DNA of 36,521 bases. Source: a virus. The stretch is taken from positions 1 to 36,521 of the IMG/VR virus record IMGVR_UViG_3300037847_006664, one strand, 5' to 3'. Both the position numbers and the translations under genes were made by a program. The notes under the pieces are model-generated. The model was given only the letters and a program-made list of their open reading frames with translations, was not told the origin of the DNA and did not search any database. Shown piece by piece: positions 1-7,581 of the stretch (position 1 is the first letter of the stretch; the number at the start of each line of letters is the position of its first letter).

Positions 1-1082
1 TCAGTCAGTTCTCCAAGATTTTGACCACCAGGAAGTGTGGAAATTTCAGTTCCTCTACCACCTTCGCGACGAGGAAGCCAGAAATCTTCCAACATTGCCA
101 TATACTTACGGTCATCACGGATTTCTCCAGTGTCCGCATTGTATACGAGTTTGTTACGATAACGGTTCATCACATCGCGCAGATATTGTTCTGCCTTCAT
201 TTTTGGAAGGTTACCAACATCAATGTAGAAAATTCTACGCTCTGGAGCACGAGACAATCTGTAGATAACAAGACTATCTTCAACCATTCTTAATTGGTTA
301 AGTGCTTTGATTGCCTTATGCAAATAAGATAAAACTGTTTGTTTATTCCTATCTACCAGTCCTGAAGTTACATAAGTAATCGCATCTTTTGCAATTTTAA
401 TAGAACCTTTATTATTTCTACTTGGAATGATTCCACTATTTTTTGTGGAAACATTAGGATCATAGAGATAATATTCTTCAATCTCTGGTGCAGCATAACT
501 ATCTGGATTTCCAGGATCTCTACCTGCTCTTGCTACATCAAATGGAGATTGAGAGTTTGGTCCAGTCTTTTCTTGCTTACGGATCAAACGAATTTTAAGT
601 GGATCAATATATCTAATATCCTGGATTCCTGCTGATGGATCCTTAAGGTCAATTACTTTATGATAATAAACTCTTCCGTCAATATACCAAGTTCTGAAAA
701 TCTCATGACACTTCCTATCGAAGTTCATCATGGTTTTAATACTTTTAAATTCCTGTCTGATGAGATCTTTCAACTTATCAGAAGCAGGAAGATTTGATAA
801 CTCAATCTCTACTGGTGAGTCATCGAGATCTGAAACAATTGCTTCGTTAACAATATCTTCAATTGCACTATCACATTCAGGGTGCAAACACATTTCTCTG
901 TATCTGCGTACCAGATCCTGTTCAGACTTATATACACCTTCGATATCTACATATTGACCGTAGAAACCGCTGGATACATAAAAGTCTGACTTATCTTCCT
1001 CACTAGGAGGAACTGGGGAGACAATGCCTTTCGACTTCTTCTCCCCAGACTCTGGTAATTTAAAACCAAATAATTTAGCCAT
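1..1082 (-). CDS. 20: gp20 portal vertex protein (3' end outside window)
   Basis: This is the portal protein: the dodecameric ring at the special head vertex through which DNA is packaged, and on which the neck and terminase dock. The frame opens with ATG at 1080-1082 (protein begins MAKLFGFKLPESG) and stays open for 360 codons to the left edge, so the C-terminal part is missing. Around residues 275-345 it has the segments RIFYIDVGNLPKMKAEQYL and DFWLPRREGGRGTEI, the region used as the g20 marker gene for cyanomyoviruses. T4 gp20 is 524 residues, so about one third is outside the window. It follows gp19 after 31 bases, which hold a late-promoter variant (CATAAATA). No strong Shine-Dalgarno is visible. 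Identification is by recognised family sequence and by the gene order 18-19-20. Confidence 0.96.
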   Translation of the reverse strand, partial: MAKLFGFKLPESGEKKSKGIVSPVPPSEEDKSDFYVSSGFYGQYVDIEGVYKSEQDLVRRYREMCLHPECDSAIEDIVNEAIVSDLDDSPVEIELSNLPASDKLKDLIRQEFKSIKTMMNFDRKCHEIFRTWYIDGRVYYHKVIDLKDPSAGIQDIRYIDPLKIRLIRKQEKTGPNSQSPFDVARAGRDPGNPDSYAAPEIEEYYLYDPNVSTKNSGIIPSRNNKGSIKIAKDAITYVTSGLVDRNKQTVLSYLHKAIKALNQLRMVEDSLVIYRLSRAPERRIFYIDVGNLPKMKAEQYLRDVMNRYRNKLVYNADTGEIRDDRKYMAMLEDFWLPRREGGRGTEISTLPGGQNLGELT

Positions 1083-1110
1083 TAATCAATGTTTTAACTT
1101 ATTATTCTAC

Positions 1111-1118
1111 TATTTATG
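1111..1118 (-). promoter_or_regulatory. T4-type late promoter variant CATAAATA before gp20
   Basis: On the minus strand this reads CATAAATA, one base off the T4 late consensus TATAAATA, about 29 bases upstream of the gp20 start. The TAA inside the motif is the stop codon of gp19 (1114-1116). Its position just before a late gene supports function; transcription was not observed. Confidence 0.65.
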
Positions 1119-1749
1119 AACCTGTTCCAACCTGGGTTGAACCAGTGGAATCAAGAACATCTACCCACTGAACTTCCATCGTTACTGAGAATTCCTCAAT
1201 GGTATCGGAACTATCGTATGAAAGTGCAATGTCGGAAACATTAGTTGGGAATGTTCCGAGGAATCTGTATTGCTTCAGAACTGGAATCTTTGCTTCGGTT
1301 TGTGGAACTGTTCCACCAACTTGTGCTCTTCCGAGTTGCTTAACATACAGATCTTTTTGGTAAAGAGTTGGATCTGTGATACCAGCATTATCTTCATGCT
1401 TGTTGATGAGATTCATCCATCTCTCAAAAGCAGTTCTGATGCTGAAGTCAACATCATTGATAATGGTGATTGTCCAAGGATCAAAGGTTCTGTCTCCAGC
1501 AACCTTCAGATTTCTTCCTCTGAAAGGAATATTGATTGGAGCAATGTTGGATGCTGGAAGATTTGCTGCCTTGACCAGGAATCTGGTTCTATCAGTCAGT
1601 GCATCTCTGGTTGTATCCTCAGGGACAGCATCGTCGGGGAAGTACAGTTCACACTCAAATAGATTAGGTCTTGCACCTCCGCCGATCATTCTACCCTTGA
1701 ATGCATCAAGGGTCCTATCCTTGGTATTTGGAATGTTACGGTTAGCCAT
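1114..1749 (-). CDS. 19: gp19 tail tube protein
   Basis: This is the major protein of the inner, non-contractile tail tube, which stacks as hexamers inside the sheath. The 211-residue product aligns by eye with T4 gp19 (163 residues). Shared segments are ARPNLFECEL near residue 27, VAGDRTFDPWTITIINDVDF near 83-102, and GTFPTNVSDIALSYDSSDTI plus EFSVTMEVQW near the C-terminus. It is longer than T4 gp19, with an extra N-terminal stretch of about 25 residues and a longer middle loop. The ATG at 1747-1749 follows GAGGAAA, an acceptable ribosome binding site about 8 bases away. It lies between the sheath gene (40-base gap) and the portal gene, as in T4. Confidence 0.96.
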   Translation of the reverse strand: MANRNIPNTKDRTLDAFKGRMIGGGARPNLFECELYFPDDAVPEDTTRDALTDRTRFLVKAANLPASNIAPINIPFRGRNLKVAGDRTFDPWTITIINDVDFSIRTAFERWMNLINKHEDNAGITDPTLYQKDLYVKQLGRAQVGGTVPQTEAKIPVLKQYRFLGTFPTNVSDIALSYDSSDTIEEFSVTMEVQWVDVLDSTGSTQVGTGS

Positions 1750-1767
1750 TAAAAGTTTCCTCTAGTG

Positions 1768-1799
1768 AATTAAACATTATCTAAGCAAATTAAACATTA
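1768..1799. repeat. 12-bp direct repeat spanning the end of gp18
   Basis: The 12-mer AATTAAACATTA occurs at 1768-1779 and again at 1788-1799, a 20-base period. The right copy covers the last codons and stop of gp18 (the GNV-stop region). The left copy lies in the gp18-gp19 gap. It looks like a small duplication of the gene end. No function is evident. Confidence 0.6.
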
Positions 1800-4180
1800 C
1801 CGACGACTTCTTCGAAACTTACACCTGTGCGGGTAGCAACAAAGGTGAGTCCAATGAAGTTGATAGATCTTGCGGGTTTGACGAAGATGTCTGCTCTAAA
1901 CTGGTTAGAGTCAATAACATCTGGAGTATTATTAGTTTCGTCGCAGATTACGACAAACTCAGTAATACCTCTCTTCGCCTTAACATCACGAAGGAATGGT
2001 TCAACAATATTGACGAAGTTTGATCTTGTGATCACATCGTTGAATTCGAACAGTTGATCTTTTGCTGCTCTTTCGATTGAATCCTCAATAGTGAGGAACA
2101 GACGACGAACATTGATTCTGTCGAATGCAGAAGCATATGCAAGTCCTGTCTTATCACCGAAGAGAATGATTCCAGATCCTGGTTGTGCAACCACTGGATT
2201 AATTCTCTTAGGATAAATCAGATCTCTTTGTGCTTGTGATGGATTATATGCAAGTTTCACTGCACCGTTGATTGCTCCTCTAGAAGAACCTGCAGGTGAG
2301 AACCAAGAGAACTGATTGATTGAAGTTCTTGCCATCAGACCAGCAACATCACCATTCAGAGGAATGTATCTGAATTGATTATTGAATCTGTCAAAGGTGT
2401 ACTTGTATCCAGAGTCAAAGACTGCATAAGAAGATGAAGTTACACCATCGAAGAATTGGATGATATTATCTGTTTGTGTGTCGCTATTAGCAACATTTAC
2501 AACTCCTGCTCTGTGTGGTGAGATGCAGGCGATGCAATCCTTTCTGAGTGTAGCAATCTCAATCAGTTTGTTTGCTTTTGCTTGTGACTCATAAATTGTG
2601 TCGCCACCAGAGGGTCCATTAATGAGGAAGTTGATTGGATACTCAGCAGGGTTCTTGAGAACTTCGTAAGAACTTACGATATTTGCAAGTGAACAACTAA
2701 ATCCACCAGTTGCTGAATAGTTTTCACCACCTGTCAGGTTGTAGGTTTTTGCTCCGCAGAGGGCAAAAGTAGTGCCCTGTGCTGTGACACCCCAGTTTCC
2801 TGTTCCTGTTGCAGTAAAGGCATTTCCTGTTCCTGCAGTAAGACCGCCAGCCACTCCAGCTGGAGCAGCACCAGCGTAGACATACTCGGAAATACGAGCA
2901 AGAAGATCCTTGTAGTAAACTGCTTCAGTTGGGGAGGTGATTCCATCTTCAGACTTAGTAAGGAAAGTGAACTTCTCTACAATGTTGCCTGCGGTTCCTG
3001 TTACTGCACCAGTATCGTCAACAACGACAACATGAATTTCATCGTTCTTGGCACTTCTTTCAGAAGCATACTGTGATGTGCCTGGTTTTTCGGCAATAGT
3101 CTTCCAATAGACGGTTGAGTTTGTTAAACCAAGAGTTTGATCTACATACCAGTCTTTAGTGGTAGCACTAGTGAATGTTGCAATTCCTGCTCCAGCAGAA
3201 CTGACAACACGAATTTGATTTGCATTCTCTGTAGTTGTAGTTCCTCTGGTGAATGAGAACACCGCTCCATCACCAACAGTACTAATTCCAGTGATTGTTC
3301 TGTCAACAAAGATAGTGGAAACACCGATTCCAGCAACCTTGGTTCCGACTGGTACTGTTGAATTTCCTCCAGTAACAGTAATTACATCGTTAACTGCAAT
3401 GCCAGTGGTGACGATTCCAGTGATGGAAGAATCAAAAGCAGCATCAATAACACCAGCAGTGGTTGCTACACCGACTGTAGTTGAAACAGTAACACTAGTT
3501 GGTGCAGTCAGTGAAAGTTCTCCGCCCTGCTGATATTCAACTGCTACAGAAGTTCCTGCTGTAGAAACTCTATCAGTCAGTTTAACTGAGATTGTTCCAA
3601 CTCCCAGTTCAGTGATGATTCCTCTCAGATAACCATCATAGGTTGAAGTTGATCCAGAACCTGCATTTACTCTACCGTCAATTGCTTGGGTGACGCCCAT
3701 TCCAACGGTAAGACCAGAAGTGCTAACACCACTGATAGTTTGGTCTGCATATCCATCAATGATGCAGACTTTGAGGTTATTTGCCCATCTACCTGGGTTT
3801 TTGGAAGCATATGCCCAACCAGTAGCACTGCTATGGTTGTTTACATAGTCTTCGTAAGATTTAATTTTTACTGATCCTGTTCCTGCGCTATTAGCGTTAT
3901 TCAGAGTAGCACCATCAGTTCTGAGAACTCTGAGGATACCGCCATATGACAGGTATGAAGACGCACTTAACCAGTAGTCATACTGCGCGTCTGTTGATAA
4001 TGGCTTACCGAAAGTCTTGAGAAGATCTTGCTCAGTTTCAATGAGGATGGGTACATCAATTGGTCCCATCTCAAAAGGACCTGCAATTGCGCCCACTTGC
4101 TCATTTGCAGCATCCACTCTACCAATAGTCAAATCAACTTCTCTTACCTTGACGCCTGGGGATACTAAGTTAAGCGACAT
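1790..4180 (-). CDS. 18: gp18 contractile tail sheath protein
   Basis: This is the sheath subunit that surrounds the gp19 tube and contracts during DNA injection. It has 796 residues against 659 in T4. The N-terminus (SPGVKVREVDLT, residues 8-19; then GPFEMGPIDVPI near 34-45) and the SYLSYGGILRVLR segment near 75-87 are typical of phage sheath proteins. The C-terminal part (GLAYASAFDRINVRRLFLTI, then the end ...GVSFEEVVGNV) is the conserved tube-contacting and C-arm region. Extra length lies mainly at residues 148-340, a Thr/Ser/Gly/Val-rich stretch with repeated GVST and GIST turns that interrupts the conserved core and is probably a surface-exposed insertion. ATG at 4178-4180 is preceded by GAGG about 9 bases upstream, and a late-promoter variant lies 38 bases further up. 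Confidence 0.97.
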   Translation of the reverse strand: MSLNLVSPGVKVREVDLTIGRVDAANEQVGAIAGPFEMGPIDVPILIETEQDLLKTFGKPLSTDAQYDYWLSASSYLSYGGILRVLRTDGATLNNANSAGTGSVKIKSYEDYVNNHSSATGWAYASKNPGRWANNLKVCIIDGYADQTISGVSTSGLTVGMGVTQAIDGRVNAGSGSTSTYDGYLRGIITELGVGTISVKLTDRVSTAGTSVAVEYQQGGELSLTAPTSVTVSTTVGVATTAGVIDAAFDSSITGIVTTGIAVNDVITVTGGNSTVPVGTKVAGIGVSTIFVDRTITGISTVGDGAVFSFTRGTTTTENANQIRVVSSAGAGIATFTSATTKDWYVDQTLGLTNSTVYWKTIAEKPGTSQYASERSAKNDEIHVVVVDDTGAVTGTAGNIVEKFTFLTKSEDGITSPTEAVYYKDLLARISEYVYAGAAPAGVAGGLTAGTGNAFTATGTGNWGVTAQGTTFALCGAKTYNLTGGENYSATGGFSCSLANIVSSYEVLKNPAEYPINFLINGPSGGDTIYESQAKANKLIEIATLRKDCIACISPHRAGVVNVANSDTQTDNIIQFFDGVTSSSYAVFDSGYKYTFDRFNNQFRYIPLNGDVAGLMARTSINQFSWFSPAGSSRGAINGAVKLAYNPSQAQRDLIYPKRINPVVAQPGSGIILFGDKTGLAYASAFDRINVRRLFLTIEDSIERAAKDQLFEFNDVITRSNFVNIVEPFLRDVKAKRGITEFVVICDETNNTPDVIDSNQFRADIFVKPARSINFIGLTFVATRTGVSFEEVVGNV

Positions 4181-4217
4181 GTCTTTGCCTCGACAGAAGA
4201 TTCATTTTTACTAAAAC

Positions 4218-4225
4218 TATTTAGA
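4218..4225 (-). promoter_or_regulatory. T4-type late promoter variant TCTAAATA before gp18
   Basis: On the minus strand this reads TCTAAATA, one mismatch to TATAAATA, 38 bases upstream of the gp18 ATG. It lies in the 86-base gap between the zinc-finger gene and gp18, the longest gene-free stretch between full genes in the window. The same variant precedes gp15, which makes chance less likely. The gap also holds a short palindrome (ACTCCAGGAGT), but I see no terminator. Confidence 0.6.
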
Positions 4226-4266
4226 ATTTTGAACTCCTGGAGTGGGAAAACAGTGCATGAACAAAT

Positions 4267-4491
4267 TTACCAGTCAGGATATTGCCATTGACCATTATCT
4301 ACTTGTCTATTTTTAGTTACTCTTTTTTTGGTACACTCTTTGCATTCGTATGAATATGAAGATGGAAACATACCTCTATCTTTTCTTACAAGGTAAAATC
4401 CATCAATTAAATCTTTGGTCTCGCCACAACTTCGACACTTCCTTTTCTTGAACAGTAAGTGTTCTAAACTAAACTGCTCGTCAAAATCCAT
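4267..4491 (-). CDS. Small zinc-finger-like protein between gp17 and gp18
   Basis: A 74-residue basic protein of unknown function. It has two Cys pairs, CRSC (residues 19-22, within KKRKCRSCGETKD) and CKEC (around residue 51, within YECKECTKKR). This spacing suits one treble-clef or ribbon zinc site that may bind nucleic acid. I chose the ATG at 4489-4491 over an upstream GTG at 4506 because its A overlaps the TGA of the gp17 frame (TGATG), which points to translational coupling, and because GGGAG lies about 8 bases upstream. Similar small proteins are found next to gp17 in cyanomyoviruses. A role in packaging or late regulation would be inference from position only. Confidence 0.8.
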   Translation of the reverse strand: MDFDEQFSLEHLLFKKRKCRSCGETKDLIDGFYLVRKDRGMFPSSYSYECKECTKKRVTKNRQVDNGQWQYPDW

Positions 4492-4790
4492 CAGTGATAC
4501 TCCCACATGTATGATCTATCACCATATTCATCTGTATGCCAAAGATCACCATCTGCATCTACAAAAGAAGTATCATCCAATCCGTCAGACATAAACCCAA
4601 ATGGTGCCATGTCTTGTTCGATTTGATTCTTCTGCTCTTCGTATAATCTCTTTCGAACATCCTGATCAGTCAGTTCCTTAAAGTAATCCTGCTGAACTAA
4701 CCAAGCATAGATGACAAGACACATTGCAAGGTCATCATTACAACCTTCCTCTGCTTCGAATGATCTGTTCTTTTGAATGAATGTAGTCAG
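4491..4790 (-). pseudogene. 17: gp17 large terminase, detached C-terminal piece (frame-shifted)
   Basis: This frame is the C-terminal end of the same terminase gene, out of frame with the 5' part. Homology begins at the CTG codon 4788-4790 (LTTFIQKNRSFEAEEG) and runs to TGA at 4491-4493, 99 codons. It holds EEGCNDDLAMCLVIYAW, which matches T4 gp17 EEGYHDDLVMSLVIFGW; one of these aspartates is the third metal-binding nuclease residue (T4 D542). It then continues through the acidic tail LYEEQKNQIEQDMAPFGF and DRSYMWEYH. The only internal ATG that could start a separate peptide is at 4722-4724 and would begin after the catalytic aspartate. I read the whole as one broken gene, not as a second gene. 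The break could be a consensus or assembly error. Confidence 0.85.
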
Positions 4791-6051
4791 TTTTACTCAT
4801 CTTGACACCAAGTTGAGTCTTTTTACCTGAAAATCCTTGTCCCACAACTTGACCTGCTCTACCTCTCATAGAACACATCAATAAGTTCTGATATTCGAGA
4901 TCATATTGGAGAATACTTGCAACCTGATCTCCAATATCATTCACTTCACATAAAATGAATGCACTATTATAACTCTTTGCTACTTCCCAAATAATATTGG
5001 GGAACAGCATGGGTTTTATTTCATTGTTTCTATATTTTGCTACTACCTTATGTGGAAATTCTGTGATGTCTACAACTACAAACGCAGAATAGTCTTCACT
5101 GACTCCTCGGGCAACATCAACAGTTACCACATAATCATGTGCTTCTTCTGAAGGTTTATAGACATCTAATCCTGCATTTCTAGTTATTGGATTATCATAC
5201 ACTAATGTTCTGAGTTTACTTGGTGCAATTAAGGTATCAACAGATCCTAAGAATTCGCACTCAAACTCAACTTTGAATTGTTGTTCTGATGTGTTGGCAA
5301 TAGTGGTTTCTTTCCACTCTTCATCTCTACCAGGAACTTCGGACCAATGAACATCAGTTGGAATATATTCATTTTTACGCTTCTCCGCATCATGCCACAT
5401 GCGGTAGAAGTGATTCATACCATGTGGCGTAGATACGATAATTACTTTCGTGTTTTTACCAGAAGTAATAGTAGGATAAACAGATGCAAAGAACGAGTCA
5501 GCAACATGATTTGGGACGAACGCGAACTCGTCGAGAAAGAGGATGTTAAACGACATACCTCGGACAGCACTCGCAGATGTAGAAGCTGCCAATATTTTAC
5601 TGCCATTCTCTAACTCCAAAGAACCCTTGTTCCAGGATATAATACCCTGTTGCATCCATTTTGGCAAGTTTTCGTAAGCAGTCTGTAACCTACCAAGTAG
5701 TTCTCTTGCAGTCGCTGCCTTGTTTGCCAAAATACCAATATTTACACTATCATTAAAAACAGCATAATGCAAAAGATAAGATACCACGGTTGTAGACTTT
5801 CCAGTCTGTCGTGGCATCTTGCAGATATTGAATCTATTGTTATGGAAATTATTGATAAGTTTTTCTTGGAAATGATAAGGATGGAATTGTGTCAATCCCT
5901 CATCGAGAGAAACAATCTTGATATAATTGTTTGCAAAATATACAGGATCTTGTTTGCATTTGATAAATTCAGCAATCTGTTCTTGCGTAAACTCAATAGG
6001 AGTATTCGCTTTCTTCAGATTGGGATTTCCAAGATAAACATTATCAGTCAT
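4738..6051 (-). CDS. 17: gp17 large terminase, ATPase and partial nuclease (truncated by frameshift deletion)
   Basis: Large terminase subunit: the ATP-driven motor and nuclease that packages concatemeric DNA through the portal. The reading frame gives 437 residues, against 610 in T4. The Walker A-type P-loop is MPRQTGKS at 79-86, Walker B is ILFLDEF at 170-176 (D174, E175), and the coupling motif is VSTPHG at 206-211. The nuclease domain starts near 300, with D312 in VDVARG and E369 in LCEVND as likely metal ligands. After KKTQLGVKMSKT (410-421) the expected sequence stops and 16 unrelated residues follow to TAA at 4738. Comparison with T4 shows about 28 codons missing, with the rest of the gene continuing in another frame (4491-4790). 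The deletion length must be 3n+2. The gene starts 3 bases after the 57-residue gene. As written it cannot make a complete terminase. Confidence 0.93.
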   Translation of the reverse strand: MTDNVYLGNPNLKKANTPIEFTQEQIAEFIKCKQDPVYFANNYIKIVSLDEGLTQFHPYHFQEKLINNFHNNRFNICKMPRQTGKSTTVVSYLLHYAVFNDSVNIGILANKAATARELLGRLQTAYENLPKWMQQGIISWNKGSLELENGSKILAASTSASAVRGMSFNILFLDEFAFVPNHVADSFFASVYPTITSGKNTKVIIVSTPHGMNHFYRMWHDAEKRKNEYIPTDVHWSEVPGRDEEWKETTIANTSEQQFKVEFECEFLGSVDTLIAPSKLRTLVYDNPITRNAGLDVYKPSEEAHDYVVTVDVARGVSEDYSAFVVVDITEFPHKVVAKYRNNEIKPMLFPNIIWEVAKSYNSAFILCEVNDIGDQVASILQYDLEYQNLLMCSMRGRAGQVVGQGFSGKKTQLGVKMSKTDYIHSKEQIIRSRGRL

Positions 6052-6054
6052 AAT

Positions 6055-6228
6055 TTACATTGTTCCTAACGACGCTACAGTTTCTTGTGTTTTTAGATAT
6101 AATTTAGCGTAGCACTTTGCTACATCCCTCAGATCTTCTACCCTTGTTACACCATCAATTTCTCTAGCAATTTTGGTGTACTCAAAACTTTTATTTAAGT
6201 TTTCAAGTTTGATATCTTCTGGGTTCAT
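6055..6228 (-). CDS. Small protein of unknown function before gp17 (57 aa)
   Basis: A 57-residue charged, probably helical protein (MNPEDIKLENLNKSFEYTKI... to ...KTQETVASLGTM). I do not recognise a family. A longer reading frame extends upstream to 6294, but the start at 6226-6228 is preceded by AGGAGG with a 5-6 base spacer, the strongest Shine-Dalgarno in the window, so the shorter form is preferred. The gene begins inside the end of the 321-residue gene (26-base overlap) and ends 3 bases before gp17, so it is probably translated with them. Its place between the terminase genes suggests a packaging accessory role, but nothing in the sequence shows this. Confidence 0.8.
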   Translation of the reverse strand: MNPEDIKLENLNKSFEYTKIAREIDGVTRVEDLRDVAKCYAKLYLKTQETVASLGTM

Positions 6229-7168
6229 TTTTTCCTCCTGCAAAGAGTAGCGGTAAAGTTGGATCTCTAAAAACTGGATTAAATGTAAGGACAATAGCGT
6301 TTGGATAAACTTTTCTAATTTCCTTTACAACTTCATCCTTTGATGGTCTTACAAAATTAGGGAAGAACATCTGTACATTCAGAGTCTTACCTCTCCAATT
6401 AAGGAGTATAGTATAAGTTCTACCTCTTTCCTGTACTCTAAGATACGCTTCTTTTACGCTTTTCTTTTTCTTGTCAGTGGATACATATGTTGGCTTTGCG
6501 GCACCAGTCTTATTTGGTTGATTTGGATCTGCTGCTCTTTTTCTTCTTTGAGCGGACTTACGCTCTTTTTCAGTCATTGATGCTCTTTTAGCAGAAGAAA
6601 CACATTTTGGTGTTGACTTTTGACCTGGTTGACGAGCACAAGGTTTTCCTGATACTACTTGTACCCAACCTGGTTTACCACCTTTTGATTTTGATTTACC
6701 AAACCAAGCACGAAGACCTTCTTCATTAATTATTTCTTCTCTCCAGTTTGAATGTTCAACATCTTCATACGCTGAGTTTGCTGGATGAATAATAGATTTA
6801 TTGAAGTTCTTTAATGTGAACATCTCCCACATCTTTGGTCCATAACTACATTCTTCCTTAAACTCATCCTTTCCACAGAGTTGACAGAATCTTTTTTCTT
6901 GCATTGATTCTTTCATTGCTTGTTTTCGGATGGTAGCGTAGTAAACTTTAATGCCTTCTTCTTTACCGTACTGTCTGATCATGTTTTTCTTCATGTCAGA
7001 ATCATCATACTTTTTCTTTAAATTTGTGTCCCTTCTTTTTTGTACAGCAGTCATAACTGCTTCTGACACTTTCTTTTTTCTGCCCTGACAATGAGCCTTC
7101 TGCGAAAATCCTTTTGGATTATCACAGTTAATAGACTTCTTGTATTTGTCAGACCATTTCTTTTTCAT
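6203..7168 (-). CDS. DUF5872-type basic protein between terminase subunits (321 aa)
   Basis: A strongly basic protein of unknown function with three recognisable parts. Residues 5-33 hold KSINCDNPKGFSQKAHCQGR, a Cys-containing phage motif. Residues 92-110 have a CQLC pair and C107 that could bind metal. Residues 150-235 match the DUF5872-type element of marine phages (LRAWFGKSKSKGGKPGWVQV, SGKPCARQPGQ, CVSSAKRASMT, RKRAADPNQPNKTGAAKPTY). The C-terminal 80 residues look like a separate small alpha/beta domain (GRTYTILLNWRGKTLNVQMF then VKEIRKVYPNA). The start ATG overlaps the gp16 stop by 4 bases. Basic charge and position between gp16 and gp17 would fit DNA binding or packaging, but that is inference. 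Confidence 0.85.
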   Translation of the reverse strand: MKKKWSDKYKKSINCDNPKGFSQKAHCQGRKKKVSEAVMTAVQKRRDTNLKKKYDDSDMKKNMIRQYGKEEGIKVYYATIRKQAMKESMQEKRFCQLCGKDEFKEECSYGPKMWEMFTLKNFNKSIIHPANSAYEDVEHSNWREEIINEEGLRAWFGKSKSKGGKPGWVQVVSGKPCARQPGQKSTPKCVSSAKRASMTEKERKSAQRRKRAADPNQPNKTGAAKPTYVSTDKKKKSVKEAYLRVQERGRTYTILLNWRGKTLNVQMFFPNFVRPSKDEVVKEIRKVYPNAIVLTFNPVFRDPTLPLLFAGGKNEPRRYQT

Positions 7169-7581
7169 TCTTTCTTAAACCCGTCTTTCAGAAGTTTCTG
7201 CAATTCTGCTGTTGATCCAACAAACAGTGCATTGTTTACGGTCGTAGGTGAAGATGACTTCTCTTCTTTATTTAGATCCTTCATCTTCTGCTGCAAATCA
7301 ATCAGTTTATCTGATACATCACCGACACTTTTAATCAGTTGACCTACAACTTCATACGATCTTGGTTGTTGACCCTCTTGTGCTAATTCAAGAATACCAT
7401 TAATTGCTTCTTGTCCTTTTTCAATTAAAGAATATAAGTTACCACGAGTATACTCATAATCTTTGATATGGTCTTCTTGTTTATTGATTTGCTTAAGTTG
7501 TTGTTTAGTTTCCTTTACAATTTCTCCCGCTTGAACTTCAATGTCCAACGAATCACTTATCTCGTCAAATTTTTCATTCAT
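7165..7581 (-). CDS. 16: gp16 small terminase subunit
   Basis: Small terminase subunit, which recognises or loads DNA and regulates the gp17 ATPase and nuclease. The 138-residue product is mostly helical with coiled-coil character (residues 18-40, ETKQQLKQINKQEDHIKDYE, and 95-110). It has the family core DYEYTRGNLYSLIEKGQEAI (residues 40-59) and QQPRSYEVVGQLIKSV (72-87), which match the T4 gp16 central oligomerisation region; T4 gp16 is 164 residues. The gene overlaps the end of gp15 and the start of the next gene by 4 bases each (ATGA type), which suggests coupled translation. Assignment rests on the central motif and on gene order 15-16. Confidence 0.9.
   Translation of the reverse strand: MNEKFDEISDSLDIEVQAGEIVKETKQQLKQINKQEDHIKDYEYTRGNLYSLIEKGQEAINGILELAQEGQQPRSYEVVGQLIKSVGDVSDKLIDLQQKMKDLNKEEKSSSPTTVNNALFVGSTAELQKLLKDGFKKE

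Noticed and set aside
4226-4266. Terminator in the gp17-gp18 gap (ACTCCAGGAGT)
   Set aside because: The palindrome has 5-bp arms with a 1-base centre, so it cannot form a useful RNA hairpin, and no U-run follows.
4738-4790. Programmed ribosomal frameshift in gp17
   Set aside because: No slippery sequence is seen, and a frameshift could not restore the roughly 28 missing residues. Deletion or sequence error explains it better.
4491-4790. Intron or inserted homing endonuclease in gp17
   Set aside because: Sequence is missing at the junction, not added. No extra DNA or endonuclease frame is present.
6229-6294. Upstream extension of the 57-residue gene to 6294
   Set aside because: The added 22 residues overlap the end of the 321-residue gene, have no ribosome site, and the downstream ATG has a perfect AGGAGG.
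7269-7276. TCTAAATA on the minus strand inside gp16
   Set aside because: It matches a promoter variant but is about 100 bases upstream of the next start and within conserved gp16 coding sequence. Chance in AT-rich DNA is likely.
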